DNA of 64,000 bases from Pseudodesulfovibrio indicus. GTDB lineage: Bacteria > Desulfobacterota > Desulfovibrionia > Desulfovibrionales > Desulfovibrionaceae. Shown in pieces: positions 1 through 7,800 of this stretch. The position numbers and the translations under genes are program-made. The stretch is taken from NCBI RefSeq assembly GCF_001563225.1, contig NZ_CP014206.1:1612001-1676000 (forward strand), in the 5' to 3' direction. Every line of letters starts with the position of its first letter. The stretch's first letter is position 1. A model generated the notes under the pieces. The model ran no database searches. It was not told the origin of the DNA and saw only the letters and a list, made by a program, of their open reading frames with translations.

Positions 1-453
1 GGCGTCAAGGTCCAGAAGTTCACCCCGACCGCCTGTGAGTTCACCTTCTTCGGCGTCGAGTTCTCCTTCAACCCCCTGATCCCCGTGGTCGGCGGCTTCT
101 TCATCTCCGCGCTGGCCTCCTTCCTGGGCGTCGGCGGCGGCTTCCTCCTGGTGCCGTTCCTGACCTCCGTCGCGGGCCTGCCCATGTACCTGGTGGCCGG
201 AACCTCCGCCATGGCCGTCTTCGTCGGCATGGTGAACTCCATCGCCTCCTACATGATCCTCCGTTCCACCCCGGTCGAATGGTCCCTGATCGGCGCCGAG
301 CTCGTCGGCATCGTCATCGGCTCCATCATCGGCCCCAAGACCTCCAAGTACATCCCGGACATCTGGCTGAAGCGTCTCTTCATCGTGCTGGCCGTGTACG
401 TTGGTCTGAAGTACACCCTGAAGGGCTTCTTCGGCATCCTGCTGCCCATCTAG
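1..453 (+). CDS. TauE/SafE-family (sulfite/organosulfonate exporter-like) permease, C-terminal part
   Basis: The reading frame is open from the first base of the window, so the gene starts upstream and only the last 150 codons are visible. A GTG at position 85 is internal, because hydrophobic in-frame sequence precedes it. The visible part has four or so hydrophobic segments and a glycine-rich stretch (SFLGVGGGFLLVP) followed by PMYLVAGTSAM, which is the second-half signature of the TauE/SafE (formerly DUF81) permease family. It ends in a hydrophobic helix and TAG. Members move sulfite, sulfonates or similar anions across the inner membrane; the substrate here cannot be told. It is followed by a perfect hairpin and an unknown membrane protein gene that may be co-transcribed. 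Confidence 0.8.
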   Translation, partial: GVKVQKFTPTACEFTFFGVEFSFNPLIPVVGGFFISALASFLGVGGGFLLVPFLTSVAGLPMYLVAGTSAMAVFVGMVNSIASYMILRSTPVEWSLIGAELVGIVIGSIIGPKTSKYIPDIWLKRLFIVLAVYVGLKYTLKGFFGILLPI

Positions 454-470
454 TCCCTGCATGAAAGAAC

Positions 471-497
471 GGCGGCCGCCCCTTGCGGGCGGCCGCC
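471..497 (+). other. Perfect intergenic hairpin
   Basis: An 11-bp perfect inverted repeat (471-481 with 487-497, 5-nt loop) lies between the permease stop and the next ATG. It is followed by an A-run, not a T-run, so it is not a typical intrinsic terminator on the plus strand. It may attenuate or stabilise the transcript between the two genes. Confidence 0.5.
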
Positions 498-515
498 ACA
501 AAAAACGGAATTTAC

Positions 516-1175
516 ATGACCGGTACCGCAATCTACCAGTTTCTCGATCCCTGGCTCATCTGGGCTTTCCGCACCAGCTCCAACGCCTACTTGGGATTCG
601 CCATCGGCCTCTTCTGGGTCTGCCTCGCCGCGACGGTCATCGGCGAGCTGTGCATGGCCGCGGTGTATTTCTCCAACAAGAAGCATTTCGCCAAGATCAA
701 CCGCGAAATGATCGACCACCACAATTTTTCGGTCAAGGCCCTCGGGGTCAAGGACAAGACCGCCTGGAAGGCCTGCAACTCGCTGGCCAACGACGCCTTC
801 GGCAAGAACTTCTTCGCCCGCATCGCCCTGTTCGCGTCCTCGCTGTGGGTGGTGCCGTTTTCCATCGGCTGGCTCTTCTACCGCTTCGGCGACGTGGACT
901 TCACCGCGCCCCTGATCGGGGCCGTCGGACCGGCCTTCCTGTTCATCCCGGTCTACATCCTCGTCCGCTACCTGTTCAGCCTTTCCAAGCCGTGGCTGCC
1001 CGTCTTCCGGACCATCCGCCAGAAGGTCAAGGAGAACGAGGCCGCCGACGAGATGATGACCTTCACGGACCTGCTCAGCGAAGAGGACAAGAAGGCGTAC
1101 GCGGACGCCAGGAAGGCCAGGGGCAAGGACAAGCCCGGTCTCATCGAACACAAGCCGGTCCCCGAAGGGTCCTAG
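516..1175 (+). CDS. Unknown inner-membrane protein
   Basis: A 219-aa protein that I do not recognise. It has three likely membrane segments (about residues 25-50, 100-122 and 132-154), a soluble charged stretch between the first and second, and a charged Lys/Glu-rich cytoplasmic tail from about 165. The ATG at 516 was preferred to an upstream in-frame TTG at 483, because that TTG lies inside the loop of a perfect hairpin and would add residues encoded by the hairpin. It follows the TauE/SafE-like gene in the same direction and is closed by a strong terminator, so the two probably form a small operon. A role accessory to the exporter is possible but only inferred from position. Confidence 0.6.
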   Translation: MTGTAIYQFLDPWLIWAFRTSSNAYLGFAIGLFWVCLAATVIGELCMAAVYFSNKKHFAKINREMIDHHNFSVKALGVKDKTAWKACNSLANDAFGKNFFARIALFASSLWVVPFSIGWLFYRFGDVDFTAPLIGAVGPAFLFIPVYILVRYLFSLSKPWLPVFRTIRQKVKENEAADEMMTFTDLLSEEDKKAYADARKARGKDKPGLIEHKPVPEGS

Positions 1176-1190
1176 CGATTTCTAAAAGGA

Positions 1191-1219
1191 AAAGCCGCCC
1201 CACGGGGCGGCTTTGTTCT
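1191..1219. terminator. Bidirectional intrinsic terminator
   Basis: A 10-bp perfect stem (1191-1200 with 1205-1214, 4-nt loop) is flanked by an A-rich left side and a T-rich right side (TTTGTTCTTT). It lies between convergent genes, ending the plus-strand membrane-protein gene and the minus-strand PH-like gene. Confidence 0.8.
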
Positions 1220-1243
1220 TTGATATGCCGGGCCGGAAATCGG

Positions 1244-1756
1244 CTAGGGAGCCGATTTCTCCACCGCTTCCCGAAACCCCGGGAGGTCCGAGGGACCGAG
1301 CAGGTAGAACCGCTCGCCCGTCTGGATGCAGAGCACGTCCGTGCGGTTGGCCACGACGACCGCCTCGCGGCCGTCCCTGACCTCCACGACGCCGGACTTG
1401 TAGCCGCCGAAGGTCATGTACTTGCGGGTCTTGGTGATCTTGAACGCTTCGTCCTTGGCGAGGTCGGCGGGGAAGACCTTCTCCACCGAGGCCCAGGGGA
1501 TGACGGCCGAGGAAAAGGGCGGGGCGGCCAGCAGAATGCCCTCGTCCGCCACGGTGATCGAGGCCCGTTTGGGCGTGATGTACAGCATGTACCAGTAGAA
1601 GAGCGAAAGCGGTCCGGTCACGGCGATGAGGCAGATGCCCGTCCAGGTCAGGCCGGAGTTGAAGCTCCAGGCCACGACCGCGGCGACGGCGGCGACGGCC
1701 AGGAGGAAGAGGGTCAGCACGGCCTTGTTCATGGGGACCTTGAAAGTGGTTGCCAT
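1244..1756 (-). CDS. Bacterial PH-like domain membrane protein
   Basis: A 170-aa protein with two adjacent membrane helices (about residues 11-31 and 36-60) followed by a beta-rich soluble domain of about 105 residues. The layout (short N-terminus, helical hairpin, then a domain beginning with a strand like RASITVADEGILLAAP) resembles bacterial PH-domain (bPH/DUF304-like) proteins. The match is at the level of architecture and is not certain. The ATG at 1756 was chosen because AAGGAG lies 7-8 bases upstream; an in-frame ATG 24 bases earlier has no such site. The role is unknown. It is convergent with the preceding operon and divergent from the PhnD-like gene. Confidence 0.55.
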   Translation of the reverse strand: MATTFKVPMNKAVLTLFLLAVAAVAAVVAWSFNSGLTWTGICLIAVTGPLSLFYWYMLYITPKRASITVADEGILLAAPPFSSAVIPWASVEKVFPADLAKDEAFKITKTRKYMTFGGYKSGVVEVRDGREAVVVANRTDVLCIQTGERFYLLGPSDLPGFREAVEKSAP

Positions 1757-1918
1757 TGGGTGTCTCCTTGGGTCGGGCACATCAGCGTGCTCCGTGGACT
1801 ACATACTGTCTTGAGTGCGAGTTGCCAAGGGATAAGAGGTGTTGGACTGCGGCCTGAATTATTGTACTCTTTCCAAGGATGTCCCGAACCCGGCGCGGAA
1901 GCGCCCGATGTGAATGTA

Positions 1919-2851
1919 ATGAAGCGAACGACTTTTACCGCCGCCTTAGCCTTCGCGCTCCTGCTCGCCCTGTGCCTGGCTCCGGCGGGCTGCTCGGACG
2001 ACGATCCGGTGCGCGTGGACCTGTCCAAGCGCGAGGACCTGGTGGCCCCCCGGCTGACGGAAGCCATCACCTACGCCTACCTGCCCCAGTACTCCCACAC
2101 CATCTCCTATCAGCGCCATCGGCAACTGCTGGAATACCTGCGCAAGACCACCGGGCTGCCGCTGCGCCAGATATTCCCGGACACCTTCGAAGAGCACGTC
2201 AAAATGGTGGAGCGCGGGGAGATCGACATCTCCTATTCCAATCCGTTCGTCTACGTGCGGCTGGCCAAGGCCGGGGCGCACGCCTTCGCCAGGGTCATCG
2301 AGCCGTCCGGCGAGCCGAACTTCCGGGGCCAGATCATCGCCCGCGCCGACAACGCGGCCGTGAACTCCCTGGAGGACTGCCGGGGCAAGCGGTGGATTGC
2401 GGTGGACCCGAACTCGGCGGGCGGCTACCTCTTCCCGCTCGGGTTGTTCTACGACCACGGCATCCGGCTTTCCGATTTCGAGACCGTGGACTTCGCGCCC
2501 GGCCCCGGCGGCAAGCAGGAGAAGGTCGTCCTGGCGGTGCATGCGGGCGTCTACGACATCGGCACCATCCGCAAGGGCACCCTGGACGTGGTCGCCGGGA
2601 AGGTCGATCTCGGGGCCATCCGCATCCTGGCCGAGACCCGGCCCTATCCCGGCTGGGTCTACGCGGCCCGCGAGGGGCTGGACCCGTCCGTGATCGAAGC
2701 GATCTCCACGGCCATGTTCGCCCTGGACAAGGATACCGAGGAGCAGCGCTCCATTCTCAACGCAGCGGGCATGACGGGGATCATCCCGGCCCGGGACGCC
2801 GATTACGATCCGGTCAGGGAACTGATCGTGAAACTGGGGCTGGACAGGTAG
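1919..2851 (+). CDS. PhnD-like phosphonate/phosphite-type ABC substrate-binding lipoprotein
   Basis: A 310-aa exported solute-binding protein of the PhnD/periplasmic-binding type 2 family. The N-terminus has a KR-led hydrophobic stretch ending in PAGC (near residues 21-25), a reasonable lipobox. The mature part shows family hallmarks: a TYAYLPQYS strand early on, DISYSNPFVYVRL (the typical PhnD ligand-loop region), a DPNSAGGYLFP segment, and a late YDIGTIRKGTLD strand. The frame is open far upstream, but the signal peptide fixes the start near 1919; an in-frame GTG 9 bases earlier is an alternative. No permease or ATPase genes follow. A sensor kinase begins 5 bases after the stop, so this protein probably feeds a ligand signal to the kinase rather than taking part in import. 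Confidence 0.8.
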   Translation: MKRTTFTAALAFALLLALCLAPAGCSDDDPVRVDLSKREDLVAPRLTEAITYAYLPQYSHTISYQRHRQLLEYLRKTTGLPLRQIFPDTFEEHVKMVERGEIDISYSNPFVYVRLAKAGAHAFARVIEPSGEPNFRGQIIARADNAAVNSLEDCRGKRWIAVDPNSAGGYLFPLGLFYDHGIRLSDFETVDFAPGPGGKQEKVVLAVHAGVYDIGTIRKGTLDVVAGKVDLGAIRILAETRPYPGWVYAAREGLDPSVIEAISTAMFALDKDTEEQRSILNAAGMTGIIPARDADYDPVRELIVKLGLDR

Positions 2852-2855
2852 TTTC

Positions 2856-4922
2856 ATGCGTATTTTCCCCAGGCTCCGATTCCGCACCAAGCTCAACCTG
2901 GGCATGGCCTCCATCCTGGTGGTCATGGCCCTGCTGCTCCTGCCGCTGATCGGCACCATGAGCGCCAACTCCCTGGTGGAGGAGAGCAAGAAGCGCGGAT
3001 CGGCCCTGGCCGAAGGACTGTCCGTGCGCGCGGTCGACTCCATGCTCGCCCGCGATTTCCTGCGGTTGAAGAACATGGTCGACGAGCAGTCCACGGTGGA
3101 GGACGTGATCTACGCCTTTGTCCAGGACAAGAACGGGTTCGTCATGGCCCACACCTTCCAGCGCGGCTTCCCCGTGGACCTGATCGACGCCAACAAGGTG
3201 GACACGGACGAATCCCTGCACATTCAGCTCCTGGCCGACGGCTCCCGGCGCATCTATGATTTTGCGGCCCCGGTGCTGGTCTCGGACGGGCGGCTCGGCA
3301 CGGTGCGCATCGGGCTGTCCCAGGCCCGCATCCAGCTGGCCGTGCAGCGCCAGATCACCATCATGGCCGGACTGTTTGCCGCGGCCCTGTTCCTGGCCAC
3401 CTCGCTGGGCACGGTCTTCGCCCGGCGCGTGACCGCAAGGCTCGGCAGGCTGCGCGCCCACGCCGAGGAAATGCTGACCGGCAACCTGGACACCATTTCC
3501 GGCCCCTCCTGGGGCATCCACTGCTGGGAGAAGCAACAATGCGGGACCACCCAGTGCCCGGCCTACGGCGAGACTCGGCGGCGGTGCTGGTACATCGCCG
3601 GGACCATGTGCCCGGACTGCAACAACGAGGGCAATTTCCAGTGCCGCCTCCAGTCCTGCCGGCTGTGCGCCGTGTACCGCGAGAACGCGGGCGACGAGAT
3701 ACAGGACCTGGCCGAGACCTTCGACGTCATGGCCCTGTCGCTCAAGAGCCACATCGACGAGCTGCGCGGCGCCGAGCGCAACCTGCGCGACCAGCAGCGG
3801 CTCACGCGGACCATCCTGGACGTGACCCCGGACCGCGTCTCCCTGATCGATTCCACCATGCGCTACCGGGGCTGCAACAAGAGCTTCGCCGAGTCCGTGG
3901 GGCTGTCCCTGGCCGAGGTGGACGGCAAGACCGATTTCGATCTCTTCCCCGAGGCCGAGGCCGAGGAGCGCCACATGGCGGCCCGCGACATCCTTCAGTC
4001 CGGCAGGCGGCTGGACACCCAGGTCATGGTCGAAACGGCGGGCGGCGAGCGCTGGTACCACGTGGTCTGCATCCCGGTTCTGAGCGAGGACGGCCGGATC
4101 GGCGGTCTGCTGCGGACCGACCGCGACATCACCGACATCAAGCGCTACGAGAACCAGCTCATCCAGGCCCAGAAGATGGAGTCCCTCGGGCTGCTGGCGG
4201 GCGGCGTGGCCCACGAGATCAACACCCCGCTGGGGATCATCCTGGGCTATGCGCAGCTGCTCCAGGAGGACGTGCCCGCGGACAGCCAGATCCACCAGGA
4301 CCTGGCGATCATCGAGAAGCAGACCCAGGTCTGCAAGAAGATCGTGGCCGACCTGCTCGGCTTCTCCCGCCAGACCCAGTCCGCCAAGCGCGAGATGTGC
4401 TTCAACAACTCGGTCATGGAGGCGGTCAGCCTGGTGCGCCACACCCTGGAGCTGGACAAGGTGGCGATCGTCACCCAGCTCGACGACCGCTATCCGATCA
4501 TCTACGGCGACCCCGAGAAGCTCAAGCAGGTCTGGATCAACCTGCTGACCAACGCGCGCGACGCCATGGGCGGGCAGCCCGGCACCATCCTCATCCGCAC
4601 CCGCCTGGACACCCCCGGCGGCATCGTCTCCCTGTGGGTGGCGGACAACGGCTCGGGCATCGCCGAGGACGCGCTCAAGAAAATTTTCGATCCGTTCTAC
4701 AGCACCAAGGCCGTGGACAAGGGCACCGGCCTCGGGCTTTCCGTTTCCTTCGGGATCATCGAGGACCACGGCGGCGAAATCCACGCCGTGAGCCCGATCC
4801 CCGAGGAGTTCGGTTTCCCGGTGGAGGCCAAGGGCGGCCTTGACGGCGGCGGGACGGTCTTTGAAGTCAATCTCCCCCTGGACCATCAGGTCCATGAACC
4901 CGGGGAGCCAGAAAAGGAGTAG
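2856..4922 (+). CDS. Membrane sensor histidine kinase with two-CW cysteine module and PAS
   Basis: 688 aa. Order of parts: membrane helix 14-36; periplasmic sensor of about 130 residues; second helix about 167-189; a HAMP-like linker; a cysteine-rich insert at 223-271 with nine Cys (C223, C229, C234, C244, C252, C255, C263, C268, C271), including CWE and RCW pairs as in two-CW modules of deltaproteobacterial signalling proteins; a PAS domain about 312-430; then HisKA with phospho-accepting His453 (AHEINTPLG) and a HATPase domain with N box NLLTNARDA, DNGSGIAED and GTGLGLSVS. It is a hybrid-free class I kinase whose partner is probably the receiver starting 4 bases downstream. The Cys module could bind iron-sulfur or another metal and make the kinase redox-responsive; that is inference. 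Confidence 0.92.
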   Translation: MRIFPRLRFRTKLNLGMASILVVMALLLLPLIGTMSANSLVEESKKRGSALAEGLSVRAVDSMLARDFLRLKNMVDEQSTVEDVIYAFVQDKNGFVMAHTFQRGFPVDLIDANKVDTDESLHIQLLADGSRRIYDFAAPVLVSDGRLGTVRIGLSQARIQLAVQRQITIMAGLFAAALFLATSLGTVFARRVTARLGRLRAHAEEMLTGNLDTISGPSWGIHCWEKQQCGTTQCPAYGETRRRCWYIAGTMCPDCNNEGNFQCRLQSCRLCAVYRENAGDEIQDLAETFDVMALSLKSHIDELRGAERNLRDQQRLTRTILDVTPDRVSLIDSTMRYRGCNKSFAESVGLSLAEVDGKTDFDLFPEAEAEERHMAARDILQSGRRLDTQVMVETAGGERWYHVVCIPVLSEDGRIGGLLRTDRDITDIKRYENQLIQAQKMESLGLLAGGVAHEINTPLGIILGYAQLLQEDVPADSQIHQDLAIIEKQTQVCKKIVADLLGFSRQTQSAKREMCFNNSVMEAVSLVRHTLELDKVAIVTQLDDRYPIIYGDPEKLKQVWINLLTNARDAMGGQPGTILIRTRLDTPGGIVSLWVADNGSGIAEDALKKIFDPFYSTKAVDKGTGLGLSVSFGIIEDHGGEIHAVSPIPEEFGFPVEAKGGLDGGGTVFEVNLPLDHQVHEPGEPEKE

Positions 4923-4925
4923 ACC

Positions 4926-5291
4926 ATGGCTCACATCCTGGTACTCGACGACATCTCCGACGCGGGGATGCTGGTCAAACGCATATTGGAACGCAAGGGG
5001 CACAAGGTGTTCAGCTTCACCGAGGAGGAGGACGCCCTGAAGCATGCGGCGGGCAATCCCGTGGACCTGGCGATACTCGACATCAAGCTCAAGAAGATGA
5101 CCGGGGTCGAGGCCCTGGAGGAGCTGAAGAAGATCCACCCGGACATGAAGGCGATCATGCTCACCGGGTATCCGACCCTGGAGACCGCCCGCGAGTCGCT
5201 CCGGTTGGGCGCCGAGGAATATTGCGTCAAGCCGATCAACAAGGAGGAACTGGAGGCCAAGGTGGCCGAGGTCCTCGGGATCGAGGAGTGA
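4926..5291 (+). CDS. Stand-alone response-regulator receiver
   Basis: A 121-aa single receiver domain with the full active site: Asp8/Asp9 acidic pair, phospho-acceptor Asp52 (LAILDIKL), Thr80 (AIMLTGYPT) and Lys102 (CVKPIN). No output domain is attached, so it acts by protein contact or as a phosphorelay intermediate, like CheY or Spo0F-type receivers. A Shine-Dalgarno AAGGAG precedes the ATG. It lies 4 bases after the kinase and 55 bases before the PEP-synthase-like gene, so the kinase is its likely donor and the downstream phosphotransfer-like protein a possible target. Confidence 0.93.
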   Translation: MAHILVLDDISDAGMLVKRILERKGHKVFSFTEEEDALKHAAGNPVDLAILDIKLKKMTGVEALEELKKIHPDMKAIMLTGYPTLETARESLRLGAEEYCVKPINKEELEAKVAEVLGIEE

Positions 5292-5346
5292 ACCGAACCG
5301 GAAGTCGGACCTGACGTGAACCGTACCGTTTAGCCAAGGACAGACA

Positions 5347-7800
5347 ATGCATCTCAAGCAACTCTTCAGGCACTGGACCTATCAGGTGTTTGCCCCCGGC
5401 ACCTTGCTGCGGCGCAAATACGAGGCGTTCAAGTCCCTCCTGGCCCACGACGCCGTGGCCCTGGAGCTGATCGCCGACCTGGAGGAGATGTTCTACGGCA
5501 AGCGGCTGGCCGACCGGCAGCGGGCGGTCTGGATGACCAACCGGCTGTCCGCCGCGGTGGGGACCATGGCCGGGCAGTTGGTGGAGATGAATCCCACCCG
5601 GTATATGGACCTGCCCGAATACTTCCGCAAGATCGACTTCTACGTGCGCATGGCGCTTCAACTGGAGCAGCCCGACGTGGGGCCGCCCTACATCCTCTCC
5701 CTGGAGGAGGCCGGGGGCGTGCCCCGGCTGGCGGGCGGCAAGGCGTCCAACCTCGGCCGGGCCGCGGTCCTGGAGGGCGTCCCGGTGCCGCCGGGTTTCG
5801 TCATCACGGCCAACGCCTTCAATTATTTCATCGACTTCAACGGGCTGGGCGAAGAGATCGAGAAGCGGCTGCGGCAGATGGTCGTGGGCGACCGCGACCT
5901 GCTGGCCCGGCTGACCGCCGAGATGCAGGAGCTGATCCTGGCCGCCGAGGTCCCGGAGGAGATCGCGCGCGGCATCCGGTTCGGCGTGTCCGAGATCATC
6001 GAGGGCGACGACCTCATCGCGGTCCGTTCCAGCGCCCTGGCCGAGGACGGCGAGATTTCCTTTGCCGGGCAGTACGCCTCGGAGCTGAACGTCCAGCCCA
6101 ACGACGTGCTGGAGGCATACAAGCGGGTGCTGGCGGGCAAATACTGTCCCCGCGCCGTGGCCTACCGCATCTCCAACGGGCTGACCGACAGCGAGACCGC
6201 CATGGCCGTGCTGGTCATTCCCATGGTGGATGCCGAGACCGCCGGCGTGCTCTACTCCCGCGACCCGGACTGCCGGGGGCGCGAGGCCATCGGCGTGTAC
6301 GGCGTTCGCGGCTTGGGCCACGGGCTGGTGGACGGTTCCACCTCGCCGGACAAGGCGATCCTGGCCCGGACCCATCCCCACGGGCTGGACGCGGCCTGTA
6401 CGCCGGACGTGGGCGGGCTGCCCTCGGAAGCGTCCCTGACCCGGCTGGCGCAGCTGGCCATGCACCTGGAGGAGTCCTTCGGCTGTCCCCAGGACATCGA
6501 GTGGGCCGAGGACGTCACCGGCAAGCTGTTCATTCTGCAAGCCCGGCCCCTCCAGGAGGAGCGGGGCGATGCCGCGGCGGAACCGAGCCCGATGCCCGTT
6601 TCGGCACGGCCCATCGCCGAAGGGCTGGAGCGCGCCTCCTCGGGCGCGGGCTGCGGCGTGGTGTATTTCGCCAACACGGGCGAGCGCATCGCCCAGATTC
6701 CCGAGGGCGCGGTGGTCGTCACCCCCAGCCTCAAGCCGTCGCTCTTGACCTTCATCGGCAAGATGAACGGGGTCATCGCGGCCACGGGCAGCCGGGCGAG
6801 CCATTTCGCCTCGGTGGCCCGCGAGTCCGGCGTCCCCGTGGTGGTCGGCGACATCCACACCGAATTGGAGCCGGGCCAGCTGGTCACCGTGGACGGCACG
6901 GGCGGGGCGGTCTTCGACGGCTGCGTCGAGGCGATCATGACCCGCGCCCGCGAAGGGCAACAGGTCTCGGAGCGGGTGGTGGAGCAATACGCCAAGGTCG
7001 CGCCCCTGGCCGTGAAGCTCAACCTGACCGACCCCCAGTCCGAGGACTTCACGCCCATGGGCTGCAAGTCGCTGCACGACGTGGTCCGCTTCTGCCACGA
7101 GAAGTCGGTGAACGAGATGTTCTCGGTCATGGACAAGAAGGGCCGGGGCATGCACTCGGCCAAGCGGCTGGAAACGAGCCTGCCCCTGGTCATGTACATC
7201 CTCGACCTCGGCGGCGGGCTGTTCGCCAACGCGGGCGACGGCAAGACCGTGTCGCCCCAGGACATCAAGTGCCGCCCCATGTGGGCGCTGTGGTACGGGC
7301 TGTCCGACGAGCGGGTGACCTGGCCCTCGCGGCTGACGGCCATGGACTGGGAGGAGTTCGACAAGGTTTCGGGCGGCATCTTCAGCTTCGATTCCAAGCT
7401 GCTGGCCAGCTACGGCCTGATCTCCGAGGACTACCTGCACCTGATGGTCCGGTTCGGCTACCACTTCTCGGTGGTGGACGCCATCTGCGGCCCGGAGCAG
7501 GGGGCCAACTACATCAATTTCCGGTTCAAGGGGGGCGGCGCGGGGTTCGACCAGCGGCTCATGCGGCTGGAGTTCATCCGCCAGGTGCTCGACAGCTACG
7601 GCTTCGACACCGCCACGCGCGGGGACATGATCGACGCCAAGTGCGCCCGGCTGCCCGAGAACGAGACCCGTCGGCTGCTCATGCGCCTCGGCTACCTCAT
7701 GGCCGTCACCCGGCTCATGGACATGCGCCTGGAGGACGAGGAGCAGGTGGCGGCGGAGGTGAAGCGGTTCCTTGCCGAAGCGGAGCAGCGCGATGGCTGA
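5347..7800 (+). CDS. PEP synthase/PPDK-like protein with ATP-grasp and phospho-His domains and a novel C-terminus
   Basis: 817 aa. An N-terminal helical region (1-115) is unassigned. Residues about 120-405 form the PPDK_N-type ATP-grasp (GGKASNLGRAAVLEGVPVPP near 133; VRSSALAEDG; closing IEWAEDVTGKLFILQARPLQ). Residues about 450-535 form the swivelling phosphohistidine domain with catalytic-type His486 in TGSRASHFASVAR. The PEP/pyruvate TIM-barrel that normally completes PEP synthase or PPDK is absent. About 280 residues with no family I recognise replace it, a layout recalling antibiotic-modifying phosphotransferases such as rifampin phosphotransferase, where a third domain binds the acceptor. 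The stop overlaps the next start by 8 bases, so it is translationally coupled to a phosphatase. A transfer of ATP-derived phosphate to an unknown acceptor is inferred. Confidence 0.82.
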   Translation: MHLKQLFRHWTYQVFAPGTLLRRKYEAFKSLLAHDAVALELIADLEEMFYGKRLADRQRAVWMTNRLSAAVGTMAGQLVEMNPTRYMDLPEYFRKIDFYVRMALQLEQPDVGPPYILSLEEAGGVPRLAGGKASNLGRAAVLEGVPVPPGFVITANAFNYFIDFNGLGEEIEKRLRQMVVGDRDLLARLTAEMQELILAAEVPEEIARGIRFGVSEIIEGDDLIAVRSSALAEDGEISFAGQYASELNVQPNDVLEAYKRVLAGKYCPRAVAYRISNGLTDSETAMAVLVIPMVDAETAGVLYSRDPDCRGREAIGVYGVRGLGHGLVDGSTSPDKAILARTHPHGLDAACTPDVGGLPSEASLTRLAQLAMHLEESFGCPQDIEWAEDVTGKLFILQARPLQEERGDAAAEPSPMPVSARPIAEGLERASSGAGCGVVYFANTGERIAQIPEGAVVVTPSLKPSLLTFIGKMNGVIAATGSRASHFASVARESGVPVVVGDIHTELEPGQLVTVDGTGGAVFDGCVEAIMTRAREGQQVSERVVEQYAKVAPLAVKLNLTDPQSEDFTPMGCKSLHDVVRFCHEKSVNEMFSVMDKKGRGMHSAKRLETSLPLVMYILDLGGGLFANAGDGKTVSPQDIKCRPMWALWYGLSDERVTWPSRLTAMDWEEFDKVSGGIFSFDSKLLASYGLISEDYLHLMVRFGYHFSVVDAICGPEQGANYINFRFKGGGAGFDQRLMRLEFIRQVLDSYGFDTATRGDMIDAKCARLPENETRRLLMRLGYLMAVTRLMDMRLEDEEQVAAEVKRFLAEAEQRDG

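Noticed and set aside
461-1918. A plus-strand frame open from 461 through the PhnD-like gene to 2851
   Set aside because: The part before 1919 overlaps the membrane-protein gene and the minus-strand PH-like gene in other frames and gives Arg/Pro-rich sequence; the signal peptide and lipobox place the real start at 1919.
2814-5357. 847-codon minus-strand frame opposite the sensor kinase and receiver
   Set aside because: Antisense shadow; the plus-strand products have complete kinase and receiver motifs, while the antisense product has none.
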